Part shown: one piece after another, positions 1-9,342 of the stretch
Position numbering within the stretch: position 1 is the stretch's first letter
Layout: the number at the start of each line of letters is the position of its first letter
DNA from: Propionibacteriaceae bacterium
Lineage (GTDB): Bacteria; Actinomycetota; Actinomycetes; Propionibacteriales; Propionibacteriaceae
Direction of reading: 5' to 3'
Assembly: GCA_025965155.1 (NCBI GenBank)
Contig: JAOPXN010000017.1
Location: 1-64,000, forward strand
Length of the DNA stretch: 64,000 nucleotides
Position numbers and translations under genes: made by a program
Notes under the pieces: model-generated
The model's database searches: none
The model's input: the letters and a program-made list of their open reading frames with translations, nothing else
What the model was told of the DNA's origin: nothing

Positions 1-190
1 AGCTCCCACGACGATGTCTGCAGCTTTGCAGGCCACTACGGCACCCTGGGGGTCCGGCTCGCTATCGAGATCCAGGCTCACGTCTGTCACCCAGGCATGC
101 TCGCATGGCTGGGTTCCTGAGGCGTTCTCGATGACGCAGGACTGAGCCCCGCGGACAGCAGCGGATCCGCTCGGTCACGCGCGGCCGTCG
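1..190. other. left-edge stretch; possible partial minus-strand reading frame
   Basis: On the minus strand a frame is open from position 174 down to the left edge (58 codons, no stop) and has fairly GC-rich third positions. The only usual start codon in it is a GTG near position 90. It could be the 5' end of a gene that continues outside the window, but the frame is short and has no convincing ribosome binding site. The rest of this stretch shows nothing recognisable. Confidence 0.2.
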
Positions 191-291
191 ATGACCCTGG
201 ATGTCTACCTCGGACGCGGGGGGTCAGCCCGGCCGCGGCGGCACTGGAAGCGGCGCCGGTTTCTCAGTCAGGGAAAACCACGGGAAAACAC

Positions 292-318
292 GGAAGCCTC
301 CCAGCGAGGGAGGCTTCC
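292..318 (-). terminator. hairpin terminator after tRNA-Lys
   Basis: A perfect 11-bp inverted repeat (292-302 with 308-318) encloses a 5-nt loop. It lies 25 nt past the 3' end of the minus-strand tRNA-Lys. Read on the minus strand, the stem is followed by a T-rich run (the complement of the A-rich bases 275-290), as in an intrinsic terminator. Confidence 0.75.
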
Positions 319-343
319 AGGTTTTGCGTTTTGCCTGTTCAGA

Positions 344-419
<76 letters not shown>

Positions 420-500
420 GCGAGGAGAAACACTAGCAAAGCCGAGCCGATGGGGGAAATCGGCCCTCAACCAGCCTGATTCCTCAACCCCGACGGGCGT

Positions 501-600
501 CTTGAGCCCCTTCCTACCTCCCTGAGCCCGCTGCATCGGGCTCAGGACGTAGCAGAGGGCTCAAGACGTAGGAAAGGGCTCAGGGCTGCGGCGGGCTCGG
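501..600. repeat. interleaved short repeats downstream of the flavoprotein gene
   Basis: The 7-mer GGGCTCA recurs at about 538, 557 and 576, with ACGTAG between copies, giving a period of about 19 nt. These copies face inverted copies near 501 and 522 (CTTGAGCCC and CTGAGCCC), so 501-565 can form nested hairpins. The block lies between tRNA-Lys and the 3' end of the minus-strand gene at 633. A composite terminator is the simplest explanation. Confidence 0.45.
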
Positions 601-632
601 GGGTGCAGCGGCGTCAGGGTGAGGGAACGGGG

Positions 633-2204
633 TCAGGAGTACGTCGGGGGCGGCGTTGCGGGGCCAGTCAGCTCCAGGAGCGCCATTGCGGCGCTGTGGC
701 CACCCAGGCCGCTGACGGCACCGCCCCGTACCGACCCGGACCCGCACAGCAGGATCCGCGGATGCGCCGTGGCGACGCCCCAGCGTTCGGCCGGAGTGGA
801 CACGACCGCATCGTCGGGCAGCCAGGGCCAGTTCAGGTCGCCGTGGAAGATGTGCCCGCCGGGCATGTTGACCGCAGCCTCGACGTCCAGCGGTGTCATC
901 ACCTCGATGCAGGGACGACCGTCGGCGTCGGTCAGCAGGCAGTCCTCCAGCGGCTCGGCCAGCACCTCGGACAGACTGTGCAGTGCTGCCTGGAGAACCT
1001 GCTTCCGCGCTCCATCGGGGTCGTCGACGAACAGCCGGGCGGGGGTGTGCAGCCCGAAGACGGTCAGCGTGTGGCACCCCTGCTCCAGCAGCTCGGGACC
1101 GAGGATCGAAGGGTCGGTCAAGGTGTGGCAGTAGATCTCGCAGGGCAGCGGGTCCGGTATTCGCCCCGCATCGGCCTCCGCGTACGCCTCCGCCAGCCGC
1201 TGATACCCCTGGCCCAGGTGCAGCGTGCCGGCGAAGCCCACGGCCGGGTCCAGGCCCGAGCGGAGCTTGGGCAGCCGCCGTACCACCAGGTTGATCTTGG
1301 TCTGGCTGCCCTCGGGCGGCTCGGAGCGCGCGCCGGTGAGCTCGGCCAGCACCGACGGCGCGCAGTTGGCGAGCAGGTACGCCGCACTCAGCCGGGAACC
1401 GTCGGCCAGGACGACGGTGGCGCCGGAGTCGCCGGTCTCGATCCGTTCCACCCGGGCCCCGGAGCGCAGCTCCGCCCCGGCCGCCCCGGCAGCCTGCTCC
1501 AGCGCAGCCGCCAGTGCCCCCATGCCGCCGACCGGCACCTTCCATTCACCGGTGCCGTTGCCGATCACGTGGTAGACGAAGCAACGGTTCTGCCGAAGGG
1601 TGGGGTCGTTCGCGTTGGTGAAGATGCCGATCAGGGCGTCGGTGAGGATGATGCCCCGTACCGTGTCGTCGGCGAACTCGGCCTCGATCAGCTCACCCAG
1701 CGGCCGTTGCGTCAGCGCCGTCCACAGTTCGTCCCCGACGCCGGCGCGCAGATCGGCGGCACGGGGGAGCGGGCCGAGCAGGGTGGGTGACACAACCCGA
1801 GCGAACTCGGCAACCGTGCGGTGGAACCGCCGCCAGGCGGCGTACTCGTCCTCGCCGCCGGTCACCGTGGCGAACGATCGGGCGGTGGCCTCGGCCTCAG
1901 GGCGTTCGGCCAGGATGCCGCCACCGCTCACCGGGGTGTACGAAGCGACCGACCGGGAACGCAGCTCCAGGTCCAGACCAAGATCATCGATGAGCTCCTG
2001 CGGCAGAACCGACACCAGGTAAGAGAATCGGGACAGTGACGCGTCCACGCCGCGAAACACCCGCTGGCTCGCCACCGCGCCGCCGAAGGTGTCGTTTGCT
2101 TCCAGCACCAGCACCCGGCGGCCGGCCCGGGCCAGCAGGGCGGCGGCCACCAGACCGTTGTGCCCGCCGCCGACGATGATCACATCAGCATGATCATCAT
2201 TCAC
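633..2204 (-). CDS. phytoene desaturase-like FAD-dependent oxidoreductase
   Basis: Encodes a 523-residue flavoprotein of the NAD(P)/FAD amine oxidase/phytoene desaturase group, close in layout to PYROXD2-like proteins. The N-terminus has the dinucleotide-binding motif VGGGHNG (residues 11-17) followed by an acidic strand end. The C-terminus has the second FAD contact region, rich in Gly (GSGSVRGGAVSGLGGHSA), typical of CrtI-like enzymes. Such proteins oxidise or isomerise hydrophobic polyenes or related lipids; the substrate here is unknown. No carotenoid genes (crtB, crtE) lie nearby, so a role in carotenoid synthesis is not supported. The start ATG overlaps the stop of the upstream aldo/keto reductase gene by 4 bases (ATGA), so the two are probably co-translated. 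Confidence 0.8.
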   Translation of the reverse strand: MNDDHADVIIVGGGHNGLVAAALLARAGRRVLVLEANDTFGGAVASQRVFRGVDASLSRFSYLVSVLPQELIDDLGLDLELRSRSVASYTPVSGGGILAERPEAEATARSFATVTGGEDEYAAWRRFHRTVAEFARVVSPTLLGPLPRAADLRAGVGDELWTALTQRPLGELIEAEFADDTVRGIILTDALIGIFTNANDPTLRQNRCFVYHVIGNGTGEWKVPVGGMGALAAALEQAAGAAGAELRSGARVERIETGDSGATVVLADGSRLSAAYLLANCAPSVLAELTGARSEPPEGSQTKINLVVRRLPKLRSGLDPAVGFAGTLHLGQGYQRLAEAYAEADAGRIPDPLPCEIYCHTLTDPSILGPELLEQGCHTLTVFGLHTPARLFVDDPDGARKQVLQAALHSLSEVLAEPLEDCLLTDADGRPCIEVMTPLDVEAAVNMPGGHIFHGDLNWPWLPDDAVVSTPAERWGVATAHPRILLCGSGSVRGGAVSGLGGHSAAMALLELTGPATPPPTYS

Positions 2205-3088
2205 TGCGGGCCACCGGTGGCGCTGCAGCGCGCCAGCTCCTCGTCGCTGAGCACCAGGTCCGCCGCCTTGGCCGAGTCGATGATCGACTCCGGCCGCCGC
2301 GCGCCCGGGATCGGGATCACCCGGTCGCTCAGGGACAGCTCCCAGGCCAGCACCACCTGCTGCGGGCTGACGCCGCGTTCGCGGGCGATCTCACCGAACG
2401 CGGCGAAACGGTCGCCCACCTCACGACCTCCGCCGCCGGTCCCGCCGAGCGGGCTCCACGGCAGAAAGGCGATGCCCTTCTGGTCACACAGTTCGAGCTC
2501 GTCGGCACTGGACCGGAACCGCGGCGAGAACTCGTTCTGGACGCTGGCCAGTCCGCCTTCGCCGAGCACCTCCATCGCGACCTCGATCTCCTCGACGTTG
2601 GCGTTGGAGATACCGATCGCTTTGATCTTGCCCTCGTCCTGGAGCGTCTTGAAGTTGGCGATGACGTCGCCGTACACCTTCCAGCGGTCGGGACGGTGCC
2701 ACTGGTAGAGGTCGATGACCTCGACGTCGAGCGCGCGGAGGGACTTCTCCACCGCACTGCGGAGATACTTCAGCGAACCGTCCCGGCCCCACTGCTCGCC
2801 CTCGCTGCGGGTGATGCCGCCCTTGGTCCCGACCACGACCCCGTCGAGACTGCCGGAGTAGGACTTGAGGGCTTTGCCGATGAGCTCCTCGTTGTGGCCC
2901 ATGGTGTCCCACGACGGCGCGTAGATGTCGGCGGTGTCGATGAAGGTAACTCCGGCGTCCAGGGCGGCGTGGACGGTGGCGAACGCCTGCGCCTGGTCCG
3001 GATACTTCTTGTCGTCGTTCATCGACATCGGCATGCCGCCCAGTCCGATGGCGGAGACGGTGAAAGGCCCGAGAGTACGTGTCTGCAT
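2201..3088 (-). CDS. aldo/keto reductase
   Basis: A 295-residue (alpha/beta)8-barrel NADPH-dependent oxidoreductase of normal family length. The catalytic tetrad is visible: Asp51 and Tyr56 in FIDTADIY, Lys89 in GTKGG and His131 in QWHRPD. The C-terminal part carries the cofactor-phosphate region (IPIPGARRPE). It resembles the YajO/Tas-like bacterial group that reduces aldehydes and ketones; the substrate cannot be told. It is followed with a 4-base overlap by the flavoprotein gene, which suggests a two-gene transcript and perhaps consecutive redox steps on one metabolite (inference). Confidence 0.85.
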   Translation of the reverse strand: MQTRTLGPFTVSAIGLGGMPMSMNDDKKYPDQAQAFATVHAALDAGVTFIDTADIYAPSWDTMGHNEELIGKALKSYSGSLDGVVVGTKGGITRSEGEQWGRDGSLKYLRSAVEKSLRALDVEVIDLYQWHRPDRWKVYGDVIANFKTLQDEGKIKAIGISNANVEEIEVAMEVLGEGGLASVQNEFSPRFRSSADELELCDQKGIAFLPWSPLGGTGGGGREVGDRFAAFGEIARERGVSPQQVVLAWELSLSDRVIPIPGARRPESIIDSAKAADLVLSDEELARCSATGGPQ

Positions 3089-3098
3089 GCGCGCGAGG

Positions 3099-3770
3099 CT
3101 ATCGGGGCGCCGGCTGCGCAGCGTCGGAAGGTACCGGCTCGGCCATCCTCCGGCGCGCTCCGGTCACCAGCAACAGCTGCGCGGCTGTGTAGCTGAGCAT
3201 CACCAGGGCGCCGGCGAAGGGCAGGTCTACCGACTCGACGAAGGTGTCCAGTCCGAGCAGGGCATCGGAGAGGACGAAGATGGCTCCGCCGATGCCGGTC
3301 AGCGGGTGCACGCCGGTCGCGAGCACCGCCATCAGACCCAGCGCCGACCCGTAGGCAAGCACCGGGACTAGCAGCCGCCCGGACTCGAGCCCGACTCCGA
3401 TCACCAACACGCCCACCACCGCCACGTAGAGGCCCAAGACCGCCCGGTTGCGCACCCTGCGTCCGCGGTACGGCCAGAACGCCGTGATGTAGCACAACTG
3501 CGCCAGCAGGAAGAAGACGATCTTGACCTCGATCATCACGCCGATGACATCACCGCACCAGCAGAAGACGAGGGCGGCCAGCACCCAACGGCCCAGCCGG
3601 CTCCGGTGCTGCCCGGCCGAGATGAGCCATGCCGCCAGCAGCGGCATCAGGGGAACAATGGCTATCGCGGCAACGACCTGGAGTCCGAGCAGGTCAGCCA
3701 GCACCTGCACCACCGAGGCCACGACATAGGCCAGCACCCATCGGGACGGGTCCGCGCCGGGGCCGGGCAT
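3099..3770 (-). CDS. YhhN/TMEM86-family membrane protein (lysoplasmalogenase-like)
   Basis: A 223-residue integral membrane protein with about seven or eight hydrophobic segments. The conserved WCGDV segment (family pattern LGDv), the HPLTGIGGAIFVLSDALL segment and the final YTAAQLLLV segment match the YhhN family. Eukaryotic members hydrolyse the vinyl ether bond of lysoplasmalogens; the role of bacterial members is largely unestablished. It lies 10 nt upstream of the aldo/keto reductase gene on the same strand and may head that transcript. Confidence 0.75.
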   Translation of the reverse strand: MPGPGADPSRWVLAYVVASVVQVLADLLGLQVVAAIAIVPLMPLLAAWLISAGQHRSRLGRWVLAALVFCWCGDVIGVMIEVKIVFFLLAQLCYITAFWPYRGRRVRNRAVLGLYVAVVGVLVIGVGLESGRLLVPVLAYGSALGLMAVLATGVHPLTGIGGAIFVLSDALLGLDTFVESVDLPFAGALVMLSYTAAQLLLVTGARRRMAEPVPSDAAQPAPR

Positions 3771-3836
3771 GGACCCAGCCTAGCCACCCGTCCGGCATCG
3801 AAACCGCAACCTCAGACCGCCGGTGCCCGTCGAGCC

Positions 3837-4580
3837 TCAGCGGGCGAGGCGGCGAACCGCCGCCAGCCGCTGCCGACGCAGCTCGTCCACCTCCGGCCGT
3901 ACCAGGGGCTCGAGCGTCCGGCCGAGCCCCAGCTCGAGGACGTGGTCGGCCAGCGCCGGGTTGCGCGCCAGCACCGGTCCGTGCGGGTAGGTGCCGATCA
4001 CCGTACCGGCAACTGCGCCCTCGGTGCCGTCGTCACAGTTGCCGATCCCGACCTCAACCTCGGCGAACGGGACAGCGTCCGGGCCGAGCCGGGTGTACCC
4101 GCCGTGGTTCTCGAAGCCGCTGATCCACTGCTGCTCGCCGCTTGCGCCCTTCCACCGGGTCAACATCTCACCAACGGCCCGGACCGGACCGCGGGTAGTC
4201 GTGACGTCGAGCAGCCCGAGGCCTTCGATCACCTCGTCCCGCTCGCCGACGGTGAAGCTCTTGCCGACGATCTGGTAGCCGGCGCACACCGCGAACACCG
4301 CGGCACCCCGGTCCACCGCGCGGTGCAGCCCACCGTCGATGGCCAGGGCGCGGACCGCCGAGATCTGGGCCGCGTCCTCACCGCCGCCGAGCAGGTACAC
4401 ACGTCCGGTGTCAGGCAGTGGGTCGCCCGGCTCCACCACAGTCAGCACGGGGTCGTAGCCCCGCCAAGCGAGCCGTTTCATCAGCACCGTCGCGTTGCCA
4501 CGGTCTCCGTAGATGCCCAGCAGCGACTGGTAGACCAGTACGATCTCGACCCGGTCGCCGGGTGCGGGGATGTTGGACAT
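3837..4580 (-). CDS. gatD: lipid II isoglutaminyl synthase glutaminase subunit GatD
   Basis: A 247-residue class I glutamine amidotransferase of the CobB/CobQ type. The nucleophile is Cys99 in FAVCAGYQ and the catalytic His is His200 in GTYPHGP. GatD releases ammonia from glutamine and passes it to MurT, which amidates the alpha-carboxyl of D-Glu in lipid II to give D-isoglutamine (known from Staphylococcus and pneumococcus). An open frame extends further upstream, but the ATG at 4580 sits two bases after the murT stop, matches the family N-terminus (VYQSLLGIYGDRGN near residue 16) and is the better start. The protein works in the cytoplasm at the membrane face. Confidence 0.93.
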   Translation of the reverse strand: MSNIPAPGDRVEIVLVYQSLLGIYGDRGNATVLMKRLAWRGYDPVLTVVEPGDPLPDTGRVYLLGGGEDAAQISAVRALAIDGGLHRAVDRGAAVFAVCAGYQIVGKSFTVGERDEVIEGLGLLDVTTTRGPVRAVGEMLTRWKGASGEQQWISGFENHGGYTRLGPDAVPFAEVEVGIGNCDDGTEGAVAGTVIGTYPHGPVLARNPALADHVLELGLGRTLEPLVRPEVDELRRQRLAAVRRLAR

Positions 4581-4582
4581 GG

Positions 4583-5920
4583 CTAGACGCCTCCCATCTT
4601 GCGCAGCCGTTGGAACGGCGTGTAGGTGGCAATGACGTCCACCGGCTCTGAGTGGCCGGACAGGGCGGCGGCCAGGTCGGGTACGCAGCGGTAGTCCACG
4701 TCGGCGTGGGACAGCCGGACGGCGAGATCCTGAGCGCGGGGACCGGTAGCGATCACGGTTCGGCCGGCCAGCTGCTCGTACTCGACGTCCCACAGCCAGG
4801 AGACATCCCGGCCGTCGGCGGCGGCGGAGTCGATGGCCAGCACCACGGTCGAGGTCTGAGCCAGTGGCAGCGCCTCGGCCCAGCCGGCCGGGTTCTTGGC
4901 GAGCAGCAACCGGGCCGTGGTCGCCCCGAACCGGGCGGTCGCGAACCGTCCGGCCGGCGCGCTCACTGTGCGCATGCCGGCGAACGCAGTGTCGGCGTCG
5001 ACTCCCATCAGGACGGCGGCAGCCAGCGCGCAGGCGGCGTTGCTGACGTTGAAACCTCCTGGCACGTTGAGCTGGGGATCCCAGACCCGGCGCTCGGTGT
5101 CGATTATCTGGCCGTCACGGACCTCGTAGTCTCCGGCCGGCTGCGCCAGCTCGCAGCCGGTGCAGTACCACCGGCCGCCGTGGCCCGCGGTCTCTCTGGG
5201 CTGCTCATGCACCAGGCTGGACCCGCAGTTGGGGCAGAGCGACGAGTCCTGGGTCCAGGTGGTCGCAGTGTTGACCCAGACGACCTCCCTCGCCGTCTGT
5301 GCGGCCCAGACGATCAGCGGCTCGTCGGCGTTGGCCACCACGATGGGGCCGTCGGCGCCCGCATCCGCGAGGGCGTTGCGCCAGCTCCGGCCCAGCGCCT
5401 TGATCTCGTGGTGCCGGTCCAGCTGGTCGCGGCTGAAGTTGAGCAGGACCAGCAGCTCCGGCCGGCCGAGCCGGATCACGTCGGCGACCACCCGCTCGTC
5501 GGTCTCCAGGATTGCGATGTCCGCTCCGGGGTTCTCCGACAGGGCCGATGCGATCCCGTGGTGCAGGTTGGCGCCATCGGCGTTGTGCACCATCCGCTTC
5601 GCCTCCGGACCCAGCGAGGCCCGTACGGCGGCGGCCAGGAAGTGCGTGGTGGTGGTCTTGCCGTTGGTACCGGACACCATCGCGATCCGCTTGTTGGCCA
5701 GCAGCTTGCCCAACGCTGCGGGGTCGAGGGTCATCATCACCCGGCCCTTGATCGAGGCACCGCTGCCCCGGCCGGCGATCCGGGAGGCGGTGGCCGCCAG
5801 CCGACCGGCGACCGTGGCGGCAGCCAACCGGGCCCGGGCACGGGGGGCCAGCCGTGAGCGGGGTGAATCGATCGCCAGACCGGCGTGTGGCGACTGCGGT
5901 GGAGACGGCATGACCGTCAT
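4583..5920 (-). CDS. murT: lipid II isoglutaminyl synthase Mur ligase subunit MurT
   Basis: A 445-residue Mur-ligase-like ATPase. The P-loop GTNGKTTT is at residues 84-91, followed by the central ligase domain. A Cys4 zinc ribbon typical of MurT has CPNC (Cys229, Cys232) and CTGC (Cys253, Cys256). The C-terminal domain is the MurT-specific DUF1727. It activates the D-Glu carboxylate of lipid II so that GatD-derived ammonia can amidate it. The product is needed for efficient peptidoglycan cross-linking. It lies directly upstream of gatD with a two-base gap. The first 60 residues are Pro/Ala/Arg rich, so an internal start is possible. Confidence 0.93.
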   Translation of the reverse strand: MTVMPSPPQSPHAGLAIDSPRSRLAPRARARLAAATVAGRLAATASRIAGRGSGASIKGRVMMTLDPAALGKLLANKRIAMVSGTNGKTTTTHFLAAAVRASLGPEAKRMVHNADGANLHHGIASALSENPGADIAILETDERVVADVIRLGRPELLVLLNFSRDQLDRHHEIKALGRSWRNALADAGADGPIVVANADEPLIVWAAQTAREVVWVNTATTWTQDSSLCPNCGSSLVHEQPRETAGHGGRWYCTGCELAQPAGDYEVRDGQIIDTERRVWDPQLNVPGGFNVSNAACALAAAVLMGVDADTAFAGMRTVSAPAGRFATARFGATTARLLLAKNPAGWAEALPLAQTSTVVLAIDSAAADGRDVSWLWDVEYEQLAGRTVIATGPRAQDLAVRLSHADVDYRCVPDLAAALSGHSEPVDVIATYTPFQRLRKMGGV

Positions 5921-6013
5921 TCTCGCCTATCGCCGGAGACGCCCCTGCCAAGGCACCGCCGCCCGGGCGGGTGATCTGCGCTGCACCGGACCGGCTGTCA
6001 GGAGTCGGTGCTG

Positions 6014-7375
6014 TCAGGAGTCGGTGGTGTCGTCTGGCGCGGGCCGGGGATTCTGATCTGCGTTCGGCATACGGGCCGGCCATCGCCACTCCATCGCCGG
6101 CTGGAGTCCGCGTGGATAGGGGCGTTCCGGGTGCGGCAGCATGCCGCGGATGAGGAGTGGGAGCGCCGGACGCCGCTGCTCCTCTTCCCGCCAGGACTGC
6201 CGGATCCGTGCGCGGTCCTCCAGGTTCAGCCGGACCAGCACCTGTTCCAGGGCGGCCAGGATGGAGCCGCGCAGCAGCCAGGACGAGGTGTTGTTCTGCG
6301 CGTTGACCAGGATCAGCTCGGTCAGAATGGCCTGGGTCTCCCTCAGCATCTCCAGATTCTCGGCCAGCGCCTGCTCGGTCTCCTCCTCGTGGCCCTCGGC
6401 CTCGGCGACGACCAGACTGCCGAAAGCGCGCAGGCTGTCCCCGGCGTCGTGCAGCACCACGGCGAAAGCCTGCCGCAGCTCCTCCCCGTACGGATCGTCC
6501 GGCTCCTCCTCGGGCGGGATCTCCTCGCGCAGCACCATGAACAGGGCTCGGACCGCCATCAGGCAGTGCTCCAGGGTCTCCAGCCCACTCGCCAGGACCG
6601 GCTCGATGTCGGTGGTTCCCAGCGCCCGCGGGTTGAACCGCCGGCTGTCCTTGAGGGACGCAATGGTCTGGCCGGCGTTAGCCACCTCGCGGGCGCCCGC
6701 CCGGACGTCGTCCAGCCAGGCGTCGACCTGCTGACGGGTCACCGGACCGGCGACCAGACCGTCGGAGGCGGCGTCCAACGGATCCGCCGCGGCGTTGGCA
6801 ACTCGGATCAGCGACTGCCCGGCGCGGCGTGCTGGCATCGCGGGCGGATAGAGCAAGTTGAACGCCACTCCGACGCCGGCCCCAATCAGGGTGTTGGCGA
6901 TCCTGATCTCCGATGCCACGTCCTGGTTGGTGACGCCGAGGATCAGCATGGCGCTGATCGGGACCTCCAGAGCCTGTTCACCGAGGCGCAGTACCTTGGC
7001 CAGGATCAGCGAGGCGGCGATGGCGGCGCCCAGGCTCCACCAGGTCAGGCCGACCACGGTGGAAAGAGCCGTCGCGACCAGAACACCGGACAGCACCGCG
7101 CCCACCCGGACGATGCCCATCTTCAGCGTGGAGTACGCGGATGCCTGGACGACCAGGAGCGCGGTCAACGGGCCGGTCAGGTCGATGGCGCCTTCGGTCA
7201 GCACGAGCGTCAGCAGGTAGGAGATGACGGCCGCAAGGGTGAGGCGTACGACGCCGACCATACTGCCCTGAAGCCGTCCGGGGACGTCCCGCCAGCGGGC
7301 GGGATGTCCCGGCCACGCCACCCCGGCCAGCCGCAGCCATAGGGAGGGCTTGGTGCTCTTCTCCGCCGCACTCAC
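6014..7375 (-). CDS. FUSC/aromatic acid exporter-like membrane protein
   Basis: A 453-residue protein. The first about 190 residues hold six hydrophobic segments, including LTGPLTALLVVQASAYSTLK, the signature-like stretch of FUSC/ArAE (DUF939) proteins. The remaining half is soluble, helical and acidic, and ends in a polar tail. Relatives export aromatic acids or other small organic anions (AaeB) or have unknown roles. Only one FUSC membrane half is present, so a homodimer is likely. It is transcribed toward murT but lies 93 nt away, so it may be in the same or a separate unit. Confidence 0.7.
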   Translation of the reverse strand: MSAAEKSTKPSLWLRLAGVAWPGHPARWRDVPGRLQGSMVGVVRLTLAAVISYLLTLVLTEGAIDLTGPLTALLVVQASAYSTLKMGIVRVGAVLSGVLVATALSTVVGLTWWSLGAAIAASLILAKVLRLGEQALEVPISAMLILGVTNQDVASEIRIANTLIGAGVGVAFNLLYPPAMPARRAGQSLIRVANAAADPLDAASDGLVAGPVTRQQVDAWLDDVRAGAREVANAGQTIASLKDSRRFNPRALGTTDIEPVLASGLETLEHCLMAVRALFMVLREEIPPEEEPDDPYGEELRQAFAVVLHDAGDSLRAFGSLVVAEAEGHEEETEQALAENLEMLRETQAILTELILVNAQNNTSSWLLRGSILAALEQVLVRLNLEDRARIRQSWREEEQRRPALPLLIRGMLPHPERPYPRGLQPAMEWRWPARMPNADQNPRPAPDDTTDS

Positions 7376-7472
7376 GCTATGAGCGTGGCACGGCCGGTCC
7401 CCGACCGGTAGACCGACTCTCAGGCCGGCTACTCCGCGGACTGCCGCCGGTTACTCGGCGGGCTGCCGATGG

Positions 7473-9254
7473 CTACGGTGCCTTGCGCCAGCGACGTCGA
7501 AGGGCGAAAGCGGCCGCCTTGGGCTGCCGGTCCCGGGTGAAGACGCCCTTCTTGTTGCCGCCCACACGCATGATGCCGGAGGTGGTGGCGAAGTCGGCGA
7601 AGTTCCAGACCTGCTCGCCCACAACCGCGTCGATGCGGTCAAAAACGCGATGGTTCATCTCGAGGTAGTCCACCTGGTACTCCTCCGTCCACGGGCTGCC
7701 CGCTACGACCGAGTGCAGGCCGGGGTAGGTGTCGGCGCCGTACTCGGTGATGATGATCGGCTTGCCGTCCCCGGCCCACGCGGTGAGTTCGGCCTCCCAG
7801 GCCGCCTCGGCGGCAGCGAGGTCGCCGGTGTTGACGTACCAGCCGTAGTAGCGGTTCAGCATCAGCACGTCTGCGAACTGGGACACCCGGCAGGTACCGT
7901 GCGGCGCCAGCATCACGTTGACGAAGCCGACCGGACGCGTGGGGTCTGCCTCCCGGGCCACGTCGAACAGCGGCCGGAAGTAGTTCTCGGCGGCCTCGGT
8001 CTCAGACTCCGGCTCGTTGGCGATGCTCCACAGCACGACGCTGGGGTGGTTCTTGTCCCGGGCGATCAGCTCCCGGATCGCCTGGGCGTGGACCGACTGG
8101 GTGACGTCGTTCGCGGTCTCGGGGGAGAAGGTGGTGTACCCCTGGCCGCCGAAGATACCGCCGCCCAGCCCCATGTTGAGGCCGACGGCGGCCGTCTCGT
8201 CGATCAGCACCAGCCCTTGCCGGTCGGCGTAGTCCAGCACGTCCTCGGAGTAGGGGTAGTGCGAAGTACGGAAGGAGTTCGCGCCGACCCAGTCCAGCAG
8301 CTCGAAGTCGTGCACCAGGAACGCGTTGTTGTGGCCCTTGCCGATCACCGGGATGTCCTCGTGCTTGCCGAAGCCGGTGAAGTAGAACGGTTCCTCGTTG
8401 ATCAAGAAGCGGATCCCGTCGACCCGTACCGTGCGGATCCCGACGCTCTGGTGGTAGCTGTCCACCAGCTCGCCGTTGCGGACCAGCTGCAGCTCGAGGT
8501 CGTACAGGTAGCCGTCGCCGGGCGCCCACCGATGCACCGACGGCACGGTCAGCGTTCCCTCGGAGCCTTCCCCGGTGGCAACCTCGACGCCTGTGGCGTC
8601 CCGCAGCACGACCTGGGTCTGGGCGCCAGCAGCGTTCGCTGTCTCGACGCGGTAGGTCACAGATCCGTCGCTGCCATTCAGGGCGGTGACCACTGTGATG
8701 TCGGTGAGGTGAGCAGGGTCGGTGGCGTACAGCCAGACCGAGCGGTGCAGCCCCGAGTAGTTGAAGAAGTCGTGCCAGTAGCGCTGCCGCAGACCGTGTG
8801 GCGTCTCCTCCACCACGCCCGGCGGGATCGTCTGGAACGAGAGCCGGTTGTCTACCTCGACGGTGATCCGAACCTGTTCACCGGGGGCGACGTGCTCAGT
8901 GATGTCGACCTCGAACGGCGTGTAGCCCCCGTCGTGGCTGACCACCTCGGCGGTGCCGGCCCAGACGGTCGCGCGGTGGGTCGCCGCCTCGAAGTGCAAC
9001 ACGATGCGGCGCCCGGCCCAGTCGCGAGGGACCCAGACGCTGCGCTGGTACCAGGCGCTGCCGACGTGGTCACGCACGGTGGCGTCTGCCGCGATGTCGT
9101 TGTAGCTTGCCGGAACGGCCATCCGCCGCGACTCCGTCAGCGGACCGTCGAACCAGCGCTCGGACCGGCCGGTTCCCTGGCCGTCCAGGGCGAACTCCCA
9201 CAGCCCGTCGAGGTTCTTCCGTTCGCGGGTTCGGCTGTCTTGCGGACGTAGCAT
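7473..9254 (-). CDS. uidA: beta-glucuronidase (GH2)
   Basis: A 593-residue glycoside hydrolase family 2 enzyme, close in length to E. coli UidA (603). It has the N-terminal jelly-roll sugar-binding domain (about 12-180), an immunoglobulin-like domain (about 183-275) and a TIM barrel (280-593). The acid/base Glu414 is in IANEPE and the nucleophile Glu504 is in IITEYGAD. Asn567-Lys568-Lys569 gives the N-x-K motif that binds the uronate carboxylate and separates glucuronidases from galactosidases. There is no signal peptide, so it is cytosolic and probably acts on imported glucuronides. The start follows AAGGAG at good spacing; the longer open frame upstream has no support. It is divergent from a LacI regulator. 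Confidence 0.95.
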   Translation of the reverse strand: MLRPQDSRTRERKNLDGLWEFALDGQGTGRSERWFDGPLTESRRMAVPASYNDIAADATVRDHVGSAWYQRSVWVPRDWAGRRIVLHFEAATHRATVWAGTAEVVSHDGGYTPFEVDITEHVAPGEQVRITVEVDNRLSFQTIPPGVVEETPHGLRQRYWHDFFNYSGLHRSVWLYATDPAHLTDITVVTALNGSDGSVTYRVETANAAGAQTQVVLRDATGVEVATGEGSEGTLTVPSVHRWAPGDGYLYDLELQLVRNGELVDSYHQSVGIRTVRVDGIRFLINEEPFYFTGFGKHEDIPVIGKGHNNAFLVHDFELLDWVGANSFRTSHYPYSEDVLDYADRQGLVLIDETAAVGLNMGLGGGIFGGQGYTTFSPETANDVTQSVHAQAIRELIARDKNHPSVVLWSIANEPESETEAAENYFRPLFDVAREADPTRPVGFVNVMLAPHGTCRVSQFADVLMLNRYYGWYVNTGDLAAAEAAWEAELTAWAGDGKPIIITEYGADTYPGLHSVVAGSPWTEEYQVDYLEMNHRVFDRIDAVVGEQVWNFADFATTSGIMRVGGNKKGVFTRDRQPKAAAFALRRRWRKAP

Positions 9255-9328
9255 CGCTTGCTCCTTGGGTCGGGGCCCACACGCTGGGCTAGGTCCATTG
9301 AGGCAGCACACTCCACGGCTAGCCACTG

Positions 9329-9342
9329 GTTGCCGCTTGTTG
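9329..9342 (-). promoter_or_regulatory. candidate operator between uidA and its LacI regulator
   Basis: GTTGCCGCTTGTTG in the 114-nt gap between the divergent uidA and lacI-type genes. The same 14 bases occur upstream of the LarA-like gene (12277-12290), and a match with a different 4-base centre lies upstream of the permease gene (10546-10559, other strand). The pattern is GTTGCC-N4-GTTG, in effect GTTG(C/T) repeated at a 10-bp period. Two GCTAGC hexamers flank this copy. Confidence 0.5.

Noticed and set aside
603-1790. Large plus-strand frame opposite the flavoprotein gene
   Set aside because: It is a shadow of the GC-rich minus-strand gene; its residues (Arg, Gly, Gln rich) show no family pattern.
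633-2204. Carotenoid biosynthesis gene
   Set aside because: The protein is in the CrtI superfamily, but no crtB, crtE or related genes are near, and it pairs with an aldo/keto reductase instead.
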